Part shown: piece after piece, positions 1 to 8,620 of the stretch
Numbering within the stretch: the stretch's first letter is position 1
Layout: every line of letters begins with the position of its first letter
Origin: Bacillus kexueae
Lineage (GTDB): Bacteria > Bacillota > Bacilli > Bacillales > Aeribacillaceae
Length of the DNA stretch: 64,000 bases
NCBI RefSeq assembly: GCF_022809095.1
Contig: NZ_JALAZE010000001.1
Coordinates: 775,719 to 839,718, forward strand
Direction of reading: 5' to 3'
Notes under the pieces: model-generated
What the model saw: only the letters and a program-made list of their open reading frames with translations
What the model was told of the DNA's origin: nothing
The model's database searches: none
Position numbers and translations under genes: made by a program

Positions 1-66
1 ATGATCTGTTTTTTCACCACGTGCCGCTTTTAAAAATGTATCGTTAAACTCTTTCTGTTGAGTCAT
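1..66 (-). CDS. hemE: Uroporphyrinogen decarboxylase, N-terminal fragment
   Basis: Only the first 22 codons are inside the window; the gene runs off the left edge. The peptide MTQQKEFNDTFLKAARGEKT matches the conserved start of HemE, which decarboxylates uroporphyrinogen III to coproporphyrinogen III in cytosolic heme synthesis. An AAAGGGGG ribosome site lies just upstream of the ATG. It follows pbpF on the same strand, as in B. subtilis. The identification rests on a short peptide plus synteny, but both agree. Confidence 0.8.
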   Translation of the reverse strand, partial: MTQQKEFNDTFLKAARGEKTDH

Positions 67-220
67 CGTAATCCCCCTTTAGAAGCATGTTTCTTTCACG
101 TTGAATATATCCTTTTCCAATATATCGTTTTCATCGTTTCTTGTATAGAAATAAACAGCAATTTTCAAAAAATCGACGAAACAATTTGACCATTTTATGA
201 CGGCCAATCACCTTATCCAT

Positions 221-2353
221 TTATCCCCAATTCGGAACAACATAATCCGTTCCTTGCCCCTCTTTCTGCGTTTGTGGGTTGTATGGAACGACTTGATAAG
301 CATCCCCTGAAAAAATATTTACGAAAGTCATTTCATACAGCCCTTTTCCTTGAACGCTTCCGATAAACTCACGTTCGCCATCCTTCCCTTTGCGATAAAT
401 TTTATAAACAACTCGCTCATCCGCTTGCGGTTTCCACGCTAGTTGAACCGTAAACAATTGAAGAGGCTTAAAAGTGTAGGTTACACGATAATTTTCTATT
501 CTCTCTAAACGAATAGGCTCTTCTAAATCAACGAGTCCATCAGGGAGGGAAAAAACTTTTTTCGCTTCGATATGTGTATCTTTCATAATTGCTTTAAACA
601 GTTTTGTCGCATAGGAACTCCCTGCTTTTAAGTATTGTTGCTCATTCGTTTGATCGTAACCGATCCAAACTGCTCCACTCACCTCAGGTGTAAAACCAGC
701 AAACCAAGCATCTTTCGCCGCTCCTTCTTTCCCTAAAAAGGAGGTAGTCCCTGTTTTCCCTGCTAATGCGCCATTGTATTCTCCATGAATAGCTGTACCT
801 TGCTTGACTACCTGCTCGAGCATCCGTGTCATATTCCAAGCAGTTTGCTGAGAATACACAACTGTTTTCACTCGGTTTGGGGGAGACAGTTCCTTCCCTT
901 CTTGATTGTAAATCGCTTGGATAAAATAAGGCTCACTGTACGTGCCATTTTGGGCAAATGTGCGATAGGCGTTCGCTAGCTCAATCGGTGATACCCCGTA
1001 AGATAAACCGCCAAGTGCAACAGCAAGTCCTTCATCCTCAATCTTTATACCATTTTTTTCTAAATACTTTTTCCCGGTCTCAACACCAAGCTTTTCCATT
1101 ACCCATACGGCTGGAACGTTTTTAGATGAAATAAGTGCGTCAAACATAGTTACAATGCCATCATATTTTTGATCGTGATTTTGTGGGGTGTAATCACCAA
1201 AACTCATCTTCTCATCTTTTAAAAACGAATAAGGCTCAAATAACCCTTCCTCCATAGCAGGTGCATAGACGGCAATCGGCTTCATCGTTGAACCAGGTTG
1301 TTTTTTCACATCTACTCGGTTCAAGCCTTTCCGTACATAATTTCGGCCACCAATTGCAGAAATTACACCGCCTGTTTCATTGTCAATGAGGACGAAAGCC
1401 CCTTCTACCGCATCGTTCGTTCCTGGGAAGTAGACATCTTCTTGAAATAATTCATATGCCCGCTTTTGTAAGTGGGCATTTACGGGAACGACGATTCGAT
1501 ATCCTCCTTTTAAAAGCGCTTCATTCGATAATTGGTATTTTTCTTCTGCTTCTGCTAACACCATATCAATGTACGTTGAAAGCCACGGCATGTCTTGTAT
1601 TTCTTTGACTTTTAAACCAATCGTTTTCCCTTGATTCCGAACGGCTTCTTCAGGTGTAATGAAATTTTGCTTTTCCATTAAATCCAACACGAGATTACGT
1701 CTTTTTTTGCTCTTTTCTTCATTTAGAAGAGGGGAGTAAGTGGCGGGCGCTTTCGGAATGCCCGCTAACAGCGCAGCTTCATCTAGCTTTAATTCATTTA
1801 CATCTTTTTGAAAATAAAACTGCGATGCTGCTTGAATCCCGTAAACGCCATGTCCAAAGTACACTTGGTTTAAATACATTTCCAATATTTTATCCTTTGG
1901 ATATTTTCGCTCAAGGTTTATGGCAATGATGGCTTCTTTCGTTTTCCGAAGCAACGTCTTATCTTGTGTTAAAAACACATTTTTCGCCAATTGCTGGGTA
2001 ATCGTGCTTCCCCCTTCCACTTTCCCACCCGCAAGAAGGTCTCGGTATAGAGCTCGTCCAATAGCACGCAAATCAATTCCAGTATGTTCATAAAACCGTT
2101 TATCTTCTACAGCGATAAACGCATTCCGTACTGAATCGGGTATATCTGTTATTTCTACGTACTCTCGATTCTCGACGTAAATCTTTGTGATGGTATTTCC
2201 ATCTAAATCAACTAATTCAGAAGACGTATTTAAAATGAGTTTCTTTTCATCCACTACATAATTACCGAGAAAAAGAATAAACATATATCCAATGAAGGCC
2301 ACGATCGAAGTACTTGCAACCAATAGAAAAATATTCAACCATTTGTTATTCAA
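221..2353 (-). CDS. pbpF: Class A penicillin-binding protein (transglycosylase/transpeptidase)
   Basis: Bifunctional peptidoglycan synthase, 710 residues, close to the length of B. subtilis PbpF (PBP2c). A signal anchor spans about residues 8-30. The glycosyltransferase-51 domain shows EDKRFYEH (catalytic Glu near 83) and GGSTITQQLAKN. The transpeptidase domain shows the SxxK box (PGSTMKPI), an SSKN box and KTGTT. The C-terminus (about 600-710) looks like a fibronectin-III-type extension. PbpF is linked to spore and vegetative wall synthesis in B. subtilis. It sits between hmoB and hemE as in that species; transcription is toward hemE. Confidence 0.88.
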   Translation of the reverse strand: MNNKWLNIFLLVASTSIVAFIGYMFILFLGNYVVDEKKLILNTSSELVDLDGNTITKIYVENREYVEITDIPDSVRNAFIAVEDKRFYEHTGIDLRAIGRALYRDLLAGGKVEGGSTITQQLAKNVFLTQDKTLLRKTKEAIIAINLERKYPKDKILEMYLNQVYFGHGVYGIQAASQFYFQKDVNELKLDEAALLAGIPKAPATYSPLLNEEKSKKRRNLVLDLMEKQNFITPEEAVRNQGKTIGLKVKEIQDMPWLSTYIDMVLAEAEEKYQLSNEALLKGGYRIVVPVNAHLQKRAYELFQEDVYFPGTNDAVEGAFVLIDNETGGVISAIGGRNYVRKGLNRVDVKKQPGSTMKPIAVYAPAMEEGLFEPYSFLKDEKMSFGDYTPQNHDQKYDGIVTMFDALISSKNVPAVWVMEKLGVETGKKYLEKNGIKIEDEGLAVALGGLSYGVSPIELANAYRTFAQNGTYSEPYFIQAIYNQEGKELSPPNRVKTVVYSQQTAWNMTRMLEQVVKQGTAIHGEYNGALAGKTGTTSFLGKEGAAKDAWFAGFTPEVSGAVWIGYDQTNEQQYLKAGSSYATKLFKAIMKDTHIEAKKVFSLPDGLVDLEEPIRLERIENYRVTYTFKPLQLFTVQLAWKPQADERVVYKIYRKGKDGEREFIGSVQGKGLYEMTFVNIFSGDAYQVVPYNPQTQKEGQGTDYVVPNWG

Positions 2354-2488
2354 TCACCTGTCACCTCGCATCTTACATCCTTTTTTCTATTATTGGGTAT
2401 TATTACCTCCTCTATGTATGTGTTTGTAAAGAATAGACTAGGGTAAATAATAAAGGAAATCTCTACTCGTTAAAATGGAGGAAAAAAC

Positions 2489-2986
2489 ATGAATTTATAT
2501 ATGACATTTGGCACCCTTTCTTATTTACAAAAGATCGTTGCTTCACATCCTCATGAGCAAATGTTAATGCTACAAAACAAGCTTACAACGATTCTTTTGC
2601 ATGAAACGACCGGTTCAACCCTTTTTAAAGAACCGATTTCGTACCAAGTACTGAAAGGTACTGGAAATATGCATCAGTTTTCTTCCTTTGTTGCCTTTCA
2701 CTATTTTTCAATCACAGAAGAGGCAAAGCCGTTGTTTGAAAGTCGGGCCGAAGAGTACTTATTGAAACACCCATCTTCAAATAGCGCTTACCGTATTTTA
2801 AGGCCTATAAAGCATAACCCTTATTTAATTATTACTTTTTGGCGTCAGGCGCTCGATTTTGAGTCATGGAACGAACGCCATCCCCTTCAAGAAATTCAGC
2901 AGACGATGGCAAAAAAGAAGTTATTCACACCTGCCTATTCGACAAAAACCTTCTCGATTATCGAGGGTATTTCCAAGGAAATATAA
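2489..2986 (+). CDS. hmoB: Heme-degrading monooxygenase HmoB-like
   Basis: A 165-residue protein whose C-terminal half has the antibiotic biosynthesis monooxygenase (ABM) pattern of the IsdG/HmoB family (FVAFHYFSITEEAKPLFESR, then W-rich ITFWRQALDFESW). B. subtilis HmoB (YhgC) has the same length, N-terminal extension and position next to pbpF. The family opens the heme ring to release iron in the cytosol. A good ribosome site (ATGGAGG) precedes the ATG. It is divergent from pbpF, so the 135 bp between them should hold both promoters. Confidence 0.75.
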   Translation: MNLYMTFGTLSYLQKIVASHPHEQMLMLQNKLTTILLHETTGSTLFKEPISYQVLKGTGNMHQFSSFVAFHYFSITEEAKPLFESRAEEYLLKHPSSNSAYRILRPIKHNPYLIITFWRQALDFESWNERHPLQEIQQTMAKKKLFTPAYSTKTFSIIEGISKEI

Positions 2987-3024
2987 AATTCGACATGGGG
3001 ATTTAAGAGGAATGAGTGAAAGGT

Positions 3025-3729
3025 TCACTCATTTGGAAGAATTCGAAGGCGATACGCATACATTGTATATTCCGCTAAATGTTTCATAAGATGGTAGTTC
3101 GCAACTCCACCCACGACCGCACCTACACCCGGTATTATTTGCATCATTTTCACTAAATCGATATGATCGCGATATTCTTGTTGCCATGAGCGCCAGTCGA
3201 TTTCTTGTTCAACGGGCTTTAAATCCCAAGATTCAATTTGTTCAATTAATTCCTCTTTTCGTTCATCGTATGAAAAAGCAAGTTGAAACACCTTTAAAAT
3301 AAAAAATCTTTCTTCTACGCGCGTCATGTCATAGCCGTAAAGAGAGGCAGCTTCAAATAAAAATCTCATTTTAATTCCTAATAAAAGCGGAAAATCTGCA
3401 AGACCGAGCCACAATCCTCCTGCCCCTGTTCCAACCCCTTCTAACGCGGCTGTTTTTTGATAGCGCTTCATGACTCTCATGAGCTCTGCTTCTTTTTCAG
3501 CTAAATGCAAAAAGTGTGGATAGCTTTTTTTCGGTAAATACTCATTCCCCTTTACCGTCGCATTCACCATCGTTTGCACACTTTGTGTTACGACTTCATG
3601 AAATTTCTCAGGAATTCGCTGATTAATTTTCGTCTGAATTTGCTTCGATGTGCGCTTCCAAACAGAAGGTCTTTTCATTTGCTTTAACTTCCATCGGAGT
3701 GCTTCCTCATACAATTGATCATTCGTCAA
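3025..3729 (-). CDS. ecsC: EcsC family protein
   Basis: Third gene of the ecs locus; function unknown. It has the EcsC signature: an amphipathic N-terminus, a glycine-rich hydrophobic stretch (GVGTGAGGLWLGLADFPLLL) and a C-terminal IIPGVGAVVGG segment, suggesting membrane association. The frame is open to a GTG at 3750, but the only convincing ribosome site (GAGAGGGTGG) lies inside that extension and serves a TTG at 3729, giving 234 residues, near the B. subtilis length. A dispersed repeat and a terminator separate it from ecsB, so co-transcription is probably weakened here. Confidence 0.8.
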   Translation of the reverse strand: MTNDQLYEEALRWKLKQMKRPSVWKRTSKQIQTKINQRIPEKFHEVVTQSVQTMVNATVKGNEYLPKKSYPHFLHLAEKEAELMRVMKRYQKTAALEGVGTGAGGLWLGLADFPLLLGIKMRFLFEAASLYGYDMTRVEERFFILKVFQLAFSYDERKEELIEQIESWDLKPVEQEIDWRSWQQEYRDHIDLVKMMQIIPGVGAVVGGVANYHLMKHLAEYTMYAYRLRILPNE

Positions 3730-3796
3730 TGAAACCACCCTCTCGTTCACTCTTCTTTATTAATACGGATGAAAGCCTTAAAACGTTTCATTATGT

Positions 3797-3980
3797 TTTA
3801 AGAAAAGCGCAAAGCGCAAGTCCTTAGGCGAAGGGCGCTGGAGGACCTGCGATTAGGCTTCCGTCGCCACAGCAGGGCCGAAGCGAACCGAGCTGATGGC
3901 GCTTGGAGCTAGACACCAAAAAAACTGTAAAGAGAATACGTTAACACTTTATTGAACTTCAACTTTCTGTAACAACAATG
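3797..3980. repeat. Dispersed hairpin repeat, copy 1 (short form)
   Basis: First of six copies in the window. It runs from TTAAGAAAAGCGC through GTCCTTAGGCGAAGGGCGCT and GATGGCGCTTGGAGCTAG to TTGAACTTCAACTTTCTG. Inverted AAGCGC/GCGCTT words near its ends and internal complementary segments predict a folded structure. Its right edge abuts the ecsB terminator. No coding potential seen. Confidence 0.9.
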
Positions 3981-4016
3981 GAAAGGGGGCTGTTCAAAAA
4001 GCACAGCCCCTTTTAC
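3981..4016 (-). terminator. ecsB terminator
   Basis: On the minus strand the hairpin AAAGGGGCTGT / ACAGCCCCCTTT starts at the ecsB stop codon, with a CTTTTTGA loop. The repeat copy begins at its distal side. Confidence 0.75.
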
Positions 4017-5227
4017 GGTTTAATATATCGCTTACCAATATAAAATGTTACGAGCGAAATCGAAAATAGGAGGGTGAGGACGAGTTGAAGCAAACCTTCC
4101 ATCATTCCGACTTGCAGTATCGTCCCAAGGGCTAACACAGTAGCCTGAACCATCAATAGTTGAGAGAGTAAGCGTAAAAAGCTTCCTCGCTTCCATTCAC
4201 TTTTAACAGGATATAAATTCGGCAATAAAAGCAAGTCGTGTTGCTTATATAATCCGACCAATTGAAGGCCCGTTAAAAATAACACCGCTACCGAAACCAT
4301 TACACTACCAAAAAGCTGCATCGGAAGGAACAAAATGAGCAACAGTCCAATTACAAGTAACCTTGAAAACACCCCAAAATAATCGCCAGAACGTAAAAAG
4401 CTTCGAATGAATAAATACATATATGTATTTCGTTGGTGATAGGACACTCTTTTTAACACCCAGTCCAACCATTTCCGACGCTTCACTTGATTTTTCAACT
4501 TCGGAACATCGGTAAATAAGTTAGCGATTTGGTAAAAACGATTTTGTCTTCTTCCTTCATCTGCAATTAACTGCTCCCAATTTATCGGCTTTTGTTTCAC
4601 AGCACGGTAAGAATACCAAGAATACGCGACCGCAATAACAGACGTGATGAATAGAAACAGATAGGCATTCTGAAGAAAAAAGTAAATCACAGCATAGCTA
4701 ATTAGAACACGTACAATGAAATCACGTATATGATGCATACGATCAGAGAAAAAGCTCGTCAACCACTGCATCCATTGATTCCATAGTTTTAAACCGAGTA
4801 ATAACCCAAAAGCCATAAAAAGACCAAGAGGGGTAGTTTGAAATACGCGAACATATAGCGGAATAAGGACGACCGTTACAAGGACAAGCGGATACAATTG
4901 CATCCAATAACTTGTCACAAATGCTTTTCTAAAATACGGGCGAAATTCATGCTCTAATGGAATCATATACACCATATCCGCTTCTTTTAATAACGTACGT
5001 ACGTGAGCATAACATACCGTACTCGTCCAAATTAGGGCGATGACAAACGATGCTGGAAAGTTGCTCGGAATCTCATCAAGCCACCCTTGATACCAATATG
5101 CCCCGCCACCAACTAAAAACAGGAGGACAAATAATAAATGGTCATTAAACATGAATTTTAAGTACGTTCGTAGTTCTTTCACATATTCTGCAAAACGTTT
5201 GTTCCAAATTTGCTGAACCGAATTCAT
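4013..5227 (-). CDS. ecsB: ABC transporter permease EcsB
   Basis: 404-residue membrane protein with about ten hydrophobic segments (for example LLFVLLFLVGGGAYW, FVIALIWTSTVCY, LLVIGLLLILFLPM, LVLTLLFSISLVTFYI). It is the membrane partner of EcsA. In B. subtilis Ecs affects exoprotein secretion, sporulation and intramembrane proteolysis by RasP. It overlaps the ecsA stop codon by 4 nt (ATGA), showing translational coupling. The transported substrate is unknown. Confidence 0.88.
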   Translation of the reverse strand: MNSVQQIWNKRFAEYVKELRTYLKFMFNDHLLFVLLFLVGGGAYWYQGWLDEIPSNFPASFVIALIWTSTVCYAHVRTLLKEADMVYMIPLEHEFRPYFRKAFVTSYWMQLYPLVLVTVVLIPLYVRVFQTTPLGLFMAFGLLLGLKLWNQWMQWLTSFFSDRMHHIRDFIVRVLISYAVIYFFLQNAYLFLFITSVIAVAYSWYSYRAVKQKPINWEQLIADEGRRQNRFYQIANLFTDVPKLKNQVKRRKWLDWVLKRVSYHQRNTYMYLFIRSFLRSGDYFGVFSRLLVIGLLLILFLPMQLFGSVMVSVAVLFLTGLQLVGLYKQHDLLLLPNLYPVKSEWKRGSFLRLLSQLLMVQATVLALGTILQVGMMEGLLQLVLTLLFSISLVTFYIGKRYIKP

Positions 5228-5961
5228 TCCTCTTGCTCCTTCGTCAATTGAATGTATAAGTCATCCAAAGTAGCAGATGGCATTTGAAATTGTTCTTGTA
5301 ATTCACGTAACGTCCCTTTTGCACGCACTGTCCCTTCGTGAAGAATAATGAATGAATCACAATATCTTTCAGCTGTTGCTAAAATATGTGTCGACATTAA
5401 AATGCCTGCTCCTTGGTCCTTCGCTTTTTTCATCATTTCAAGTAAGGAATGAATCGCTAACGGGTCAAGCCCAACAAACGGTTCATCAATGATATATAAA
5501 TTGGGCTGAACTAAAAAGGCACACATGATCATGACTTTTTGTTTCATCCCTTTAGAAAAATGCGCAGGGAACCATTTAAGTCGCTTTTCCATACGAAATT
5601 CTTTTAGCAGAGTCGGCAATCTTTTCTTAAAGGTTTCTTTGTCCAATCCGTATGCCATTGCCGTTAGTTCTAAATGCTCGTACAACGTTAAATCCTCATA
5701 TAATATAGGCGTTTCTGGTATGTAGCTTAGTTGCTTCCGATAGGTTTCCTTTTGTTCTGTAAACGTCTCTCCATTTATTTTCACTTTTCCTTGAAATGGC
5801 TCCATTAATCCAATAATATGCTTAATCGTTGTGCTTTTCCCTGCACCATTTAATCCGATTAACCCGACAATTTCATGCCGATTTACTTCAAACGAAACAT
5901 CTTTCAACACAGGGTGTTTCGTGTAACCACCCGTCACATTTTCCACGCTAAGTAACGTCAT
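5224..5961 (-). CDS. ecsA: ABC transporter ATP-binding protein EcsA
   Basis: ATPase of the Ecs exporter, 245 residues. Walker A is GLNGAGKST, the signature is FSKGMKQKV and Walker B is LYIIDEPFVGLD. An upstream in-frame ATG would add 14 residues, but the ribosome site AAAGGACC sits directly before the ATG at 5961, which also gives the usual family length. It is the first gene of ecsAB and is divergent from hit, as in B. subtilis. Confidence 0.9.
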   Translation of the reverse strand: MTLLSVENVTGGYTKHPVLKDVSFEVNRHEIVGLIGLNGAGKSTTIKHIIGLMEPFQGKVKINGETFTEQKETYRKQLSYIPETPILYEDLTLYEHLELTAMAYGLDKETFKKRLPTLLKEFRMEKRLKWFPAHFSKGMKQKVMIMCAFLVQPNLYIIDEPFVGLDPLAIHSLLEMMKKAKDQGAGILMSTHILATAERYCDSFIILHEGTVRAKGTLRELQEQFQMPSATLDDLYIQLTKEQEE

Positions 5962-6080
5962 GATAAAAGGTCCTTTCTTCTCAATATCTTTTCTCTTTAT
6001 CATACCAAAATTTAACGATAAAATCTTTTCAAAGGATGTTTACGTAATCACCACGAGGCTAATTTGGAATTGATCGTTAA

Positions 6081-6175
6081 ATTCCGCTCCAGACACTTGC
6101 TTTCTGAGGAGAGAAATTCGAGCCTCCTCAGCACGCCCGCGGGGTCTCGACCTTCCCTCTTTATTCCGCAGGAGA
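6081..6175 (-). repeat. Decayed GC-rich Bacillaceae intergenic repeat
   Basis: The words CGAGCCTCCTCAGCACG, CCCGCGGGGTCTCGACC and TTCCGCAGGAG are the arms of a GC-rich imperfect palindrome that recurs between genes in many Bacillus relatives. Copies in the opposite sense and more eroded occur near 7261 and 11241. Confidence 0.55.
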
Positions 6176-6617
6176 AACGGTGTTTTTGATTCGTCTTAAA
6201 ATCATCAAGCTCCAAAAAAGTTTTTACAAAAACGGGCGTATAGAAATTTGCAAGCTGGTTATCATAATAGTCGAAGAGGGAAAACAATTGAAAATGAGGT
6301 GTTTGTCAAACGACAGTTCAAAATGATTTTGTCGAAAGGCAAATCATCTGTAAATACTCCCATAAATGATGGATGTCGATAACAGATTAATCTGAAGTCA
6401 CGTCTTGATAAGGGGATGGTTACTTTGAACAATTGTAAGAAGGAAAATGAACATTTTATGTTCAGCGATGACCATTTAATGTTAATCATTTTTCACACTG
6501 CAACCATTTCTACACAGTAGATGAGGTGTTTGTCAAAGACAATTAACCTGTTTCATTCCATTGAAAAACGATTCATTTTAGAAAAGTTGAGTAAGTTGGA
6601 AAGTCTATCCCTCTTCA

Positions 6618-6653
6618 AAGGGAACGGCACCTACGAGTCCGTTCCCTTTTTCT
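6618..6653 (+). terminator. Orphan Rho-independent terminator upstream of hit
   Basis: An 11-bp perfect stem (AAAGGGAACGG / CCGTTCCCTTT) around CACCTACGAGT, followed by TTCT. Its T-run points rightward, but no plus-strand gene precedes it; it may mark a lost gene or a leader attenuator for hit. Confidence 0.6.
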
Positions 6654-6741
6654 ATGTTAAAAAATGAAGACAGAGCCCCTTTTCAAAAACATTCTCTTTT
6701 TCTTGTGGTAAAATAAAGAAAAGTGGAAAAGGAGTGATATT

Positions 6742-7173
6742 ATGTCAGATTGTATTTTTTGTAAAATTGTAAACGGTGAAATTCCTGCCGCAAAAGTATA
6801 TGAAGACGAGCACGTACTTGCGTTCATGGATATTATGCAAGTAACGAAAGGGCATACGCTTGTGATTCCGAAAGTACATAAACAAGATATTTTTGAATTA
6901 ACGCCAGATATAGCACAGCATTTATTTAAAGTTGTTCCACAAATTGCTCAAGCAATAAAAGAGAAGTTCAACCCAGAGGGACTAAATATCGTAAATAATA
7001 ACGGGCAAGCTGCCGGCCAAACGGTATTCCATTACCATATGCACATTGTACCTCGTTACGGAAAAGGTGACGGCTTCGGTGTCGTATGGAAATCCCATGC
7101 CGATCAATACACAGCAGACGACCTTCACGCACTTGCTTCCACAATTAAAGAAGGATTGTCTATTCAATCGTAG
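6742..7173 (+). CDS. hit: HIT family nucleotide-binding protein
   Basis: 143-residue Hit protein of the histidine triad superfamily, which hydrolyses or binds adenosine nucleotide derivatives. The triad reads HYHMHIV near residues 97-103, and the N-terminal CIFCKIVNGEIPAAKVYED block is typical of bacterial Hint proteins. A strong AAAAGGAG ribosome site precedes the ATG. It is divergent from ecsA as in B. subtilis. A terminator follows at 7217. Confidence 0.92.
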   Translation: MSDCIFCKIVNGEIPAAKVYEDEHVLAFMDIMQVTKGHTLVIPKVHKQDIFELTPDIAQHLFKVVPQIAQAIKEKFNPEGLNIVNNNGQAAGQTVFHYHMHIVPRYGKGDGFGVVWKSHADQYTADDLHALASTIKEGLSIQS

Positions 7174-7216
7174 AGAATTATAAGAGTCTAAGAAGTTCCA
7201 AATGAATCAATTAGTG

Positions 7217-7250
7217 AAAAGCAAGTCGTTTTGTATCGACTTGCTTTTTG
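7217..7250 (+). terminator. hit terminator
   Basis: Stem AAAAGCAAGTCG / CGACTTGCTTTTT with a TTTTGTAT loop, 44 bp after the hit stop codon. Confidence 0.85.
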
Positions 7251-7260
7251 AACGAGTAAA

Positions 7261-7372
7261 AAAAAGGTTGCGTCTATCCTTTAGAGAACAGCGCGAGCGG
7301 AGACCCCATAGAAGAGATTGCAATATGAGGAAGCTGTTAGAAAAGTGGAGGCTACATCTATAGGAAAGAGAG
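7261..7372. repeat. Eroded GC-rich intergenic repeat
   Basis: Fragments such as AGCGCGAGCGGAGACCCC and GAGGAAGCTG resemble the arms of the repeat at 11241, with many changes. A decayed copy is the simplest reading; homology is judged by eye only. Confidence 0.4.
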
Positions 7373-7382
7373 GTATTTTGTT

Positions 7383-7700
7383 TTGGAACAAAATGATCAT
7401 TATAAAAACTTATTAAAGAAGATTTGTAAAGCCAATAATATTTCCCCCAAAAGACTTAGATTCGAACAAATTGAGGATTATGTAATTATTCATGTGAAAA
7501 ACCAATTAAAAGAGGGCGTAGACTTAGAATGCTTTAAAATTTTAAACTTGATACATCAAACGGTTTCACCTTTAGGAACACACTTTGAACAACAGTTATA
7601 CTTATATCCACGAGGAGATAGATTAGACAGGGTAGCAATAATGTTTAATAAAGTGGACTACGTGCTTTTAAATGAAAAATTAAAAAAAGGAGATATTTAA
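7383..7700 (+). CDS. Hypothetical protein, 105 aa
   Basis: Not recognised. A soluble, charged protein with a lysine-rich N-terminus (KNLLKKICKANNISPKRLRFEQ) and predicted alternating helix and strand. The frame opens with TTG at 7383, about 9 bp after a GAGAGG ribosome site; no ATG fits better. No signal peptide or membrane segment. It lies alone between the hit terminator and a convergent acetyltransferase gene. It has codon use like its neighbours and could be a genuine accessory gene. Confidence 0.5.
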   Translation: MEQNDHYKNLLKKICKANNISPKRLRFEQIEDYVIIHVKNQLKEGVDLECFKILNLIHQTVSPLGTHFEQQLYLYPRGDRLDRVAIMFNKVDYVLLNEKLKKGDI

Positions 7701-7896
7701 GTACACTGAGATAGAGGAGTTACTGTGAGTAAATCCCCTAATAACGACTTATCACCAGTTGTAGACGCTAGGAGCCAAAACTAGCCAGTCCTTCACTGAG
7801 GAGATCGTCAGTCACCTCTATCCTTAACGTCTGTTCTTCAATAGTAGTCATGAACTTAAATCGTAAATTGCAATTGTGTACCCTTAGTTCGTTCTA

Positions 7897-8433
7897 TTAT
7901 TCAAAAAACACACTCGGATACTCAACCACGCCTGATACACCGTGAAGGGCACCCTCTTTTAGTTCAATGGCCATAAATGCATCATCAGGCACGTCAAAAG
8001 GTGCTTTTATTCCCCATAAAGATGCCTTTTTAAATCCAAATTTACAGTAATAGGTCGGGTGCCCTAATACGATCACCGATTGGTAACCTAGCTCTTGCGC
8101 TTTTTTCAACCCTTCTTCAATTAGAGACTTCCCTATCCCTTTCATTTGAGCTTCAGGTATAACCGAGACAGGTGCCATCGCAAGTGATTCTACAGCGTGA
8201 TGGGCTGTCTGAATCGAAATTTTAGATAAAAGAATATGACCAATGATTTCATCTTCCTTTTTCTTGACTGCAACGAATGATAGTTCAGGAATGAACGCCT
8301 CTGATTTTCGAAGGCGGGAAACGAGTCTATGTTCGCTTTGATCACTATACTCCGCATTCAAAAAGGCGCGTTTCACTACTTTTTCTGTCGTTTCGTAATC
8401 CTTCTCGGTTTCTTGTCGAATCTTCCATTCCAT
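7897..8433 (-). CDS. GNAT family N-acetyltransferase
   Basis: 178-residue acetyltransferase. The acetyl-CoA-binding region is SLAMAPVSVIPEAQMKGIGKSLIEEGL (conserved Q/R-x-x-G-x-G/A form), followed by SVIVLGHPTYYCKFGFKKA, typical of the YhbS-like subgroup in which a beta-strand precedes 'YY.KFGF'. Substrate unknown. A single gene convergent with the hypothetical gene to its left and divergent from serC. Confidence 0.78.
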   Translation of the reverse strand: MEWKIRQETEKDYETTEKVVKRAFLNAEYSDQSEHRLVSRLRKSEAFIPELSFVAVKKKEDEIIGHILLSKISIQTAHHAVESLAMAPVSVIPEAQMKGIGKSLIEEGLKKAQELGYQSVIVLGHPTYYCKFGFKKASLWGIKAPFDVPDDAFMAIELKEGALHGVSGVVEYPSVFFE

Positions 8434-8620
8434 CGGAAATCACTCTCCTTTCAATCTCCTTTTTCATTGTAGCACCTTTTCTCTTCCTCCCATCGGTAAC
8501 GAATTTGTAATCATTCAACTTTGTAATCGTTTTCTTTTGACTTTTCTAAAAATTCATATTCAAGATACGAATATTTCGTGGTAGGATGTAAGAAATAATC
8601 GTGAATAGGAAGGGATGAAT

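Larger units (their letters stand above)
5962..6741. other. Long intergenic region between ecsA and hit
   Basis: No convincing gene in about 780 bp. It holds a decayed GC-rich repeat (6081-6175), a perfect 17-bp direct repeat (6294-6310 and 6521-6537) and a strong hairpin with a T-run (6618-6653). Two minus-strand open frames of 75-79 codons lack ribosome sites and recognisable sequence. It looks like the scar of lost or mobile DNA between two genes that are normally adjacent. Confidence 0.6.

Noticed and set aside
6048..6489. Two overlapping minus-strand frames of 79 and 75 codons
   Set aside because: No ribosome sites, low-complexity or atypical composition, and they run through a decayed repeat.
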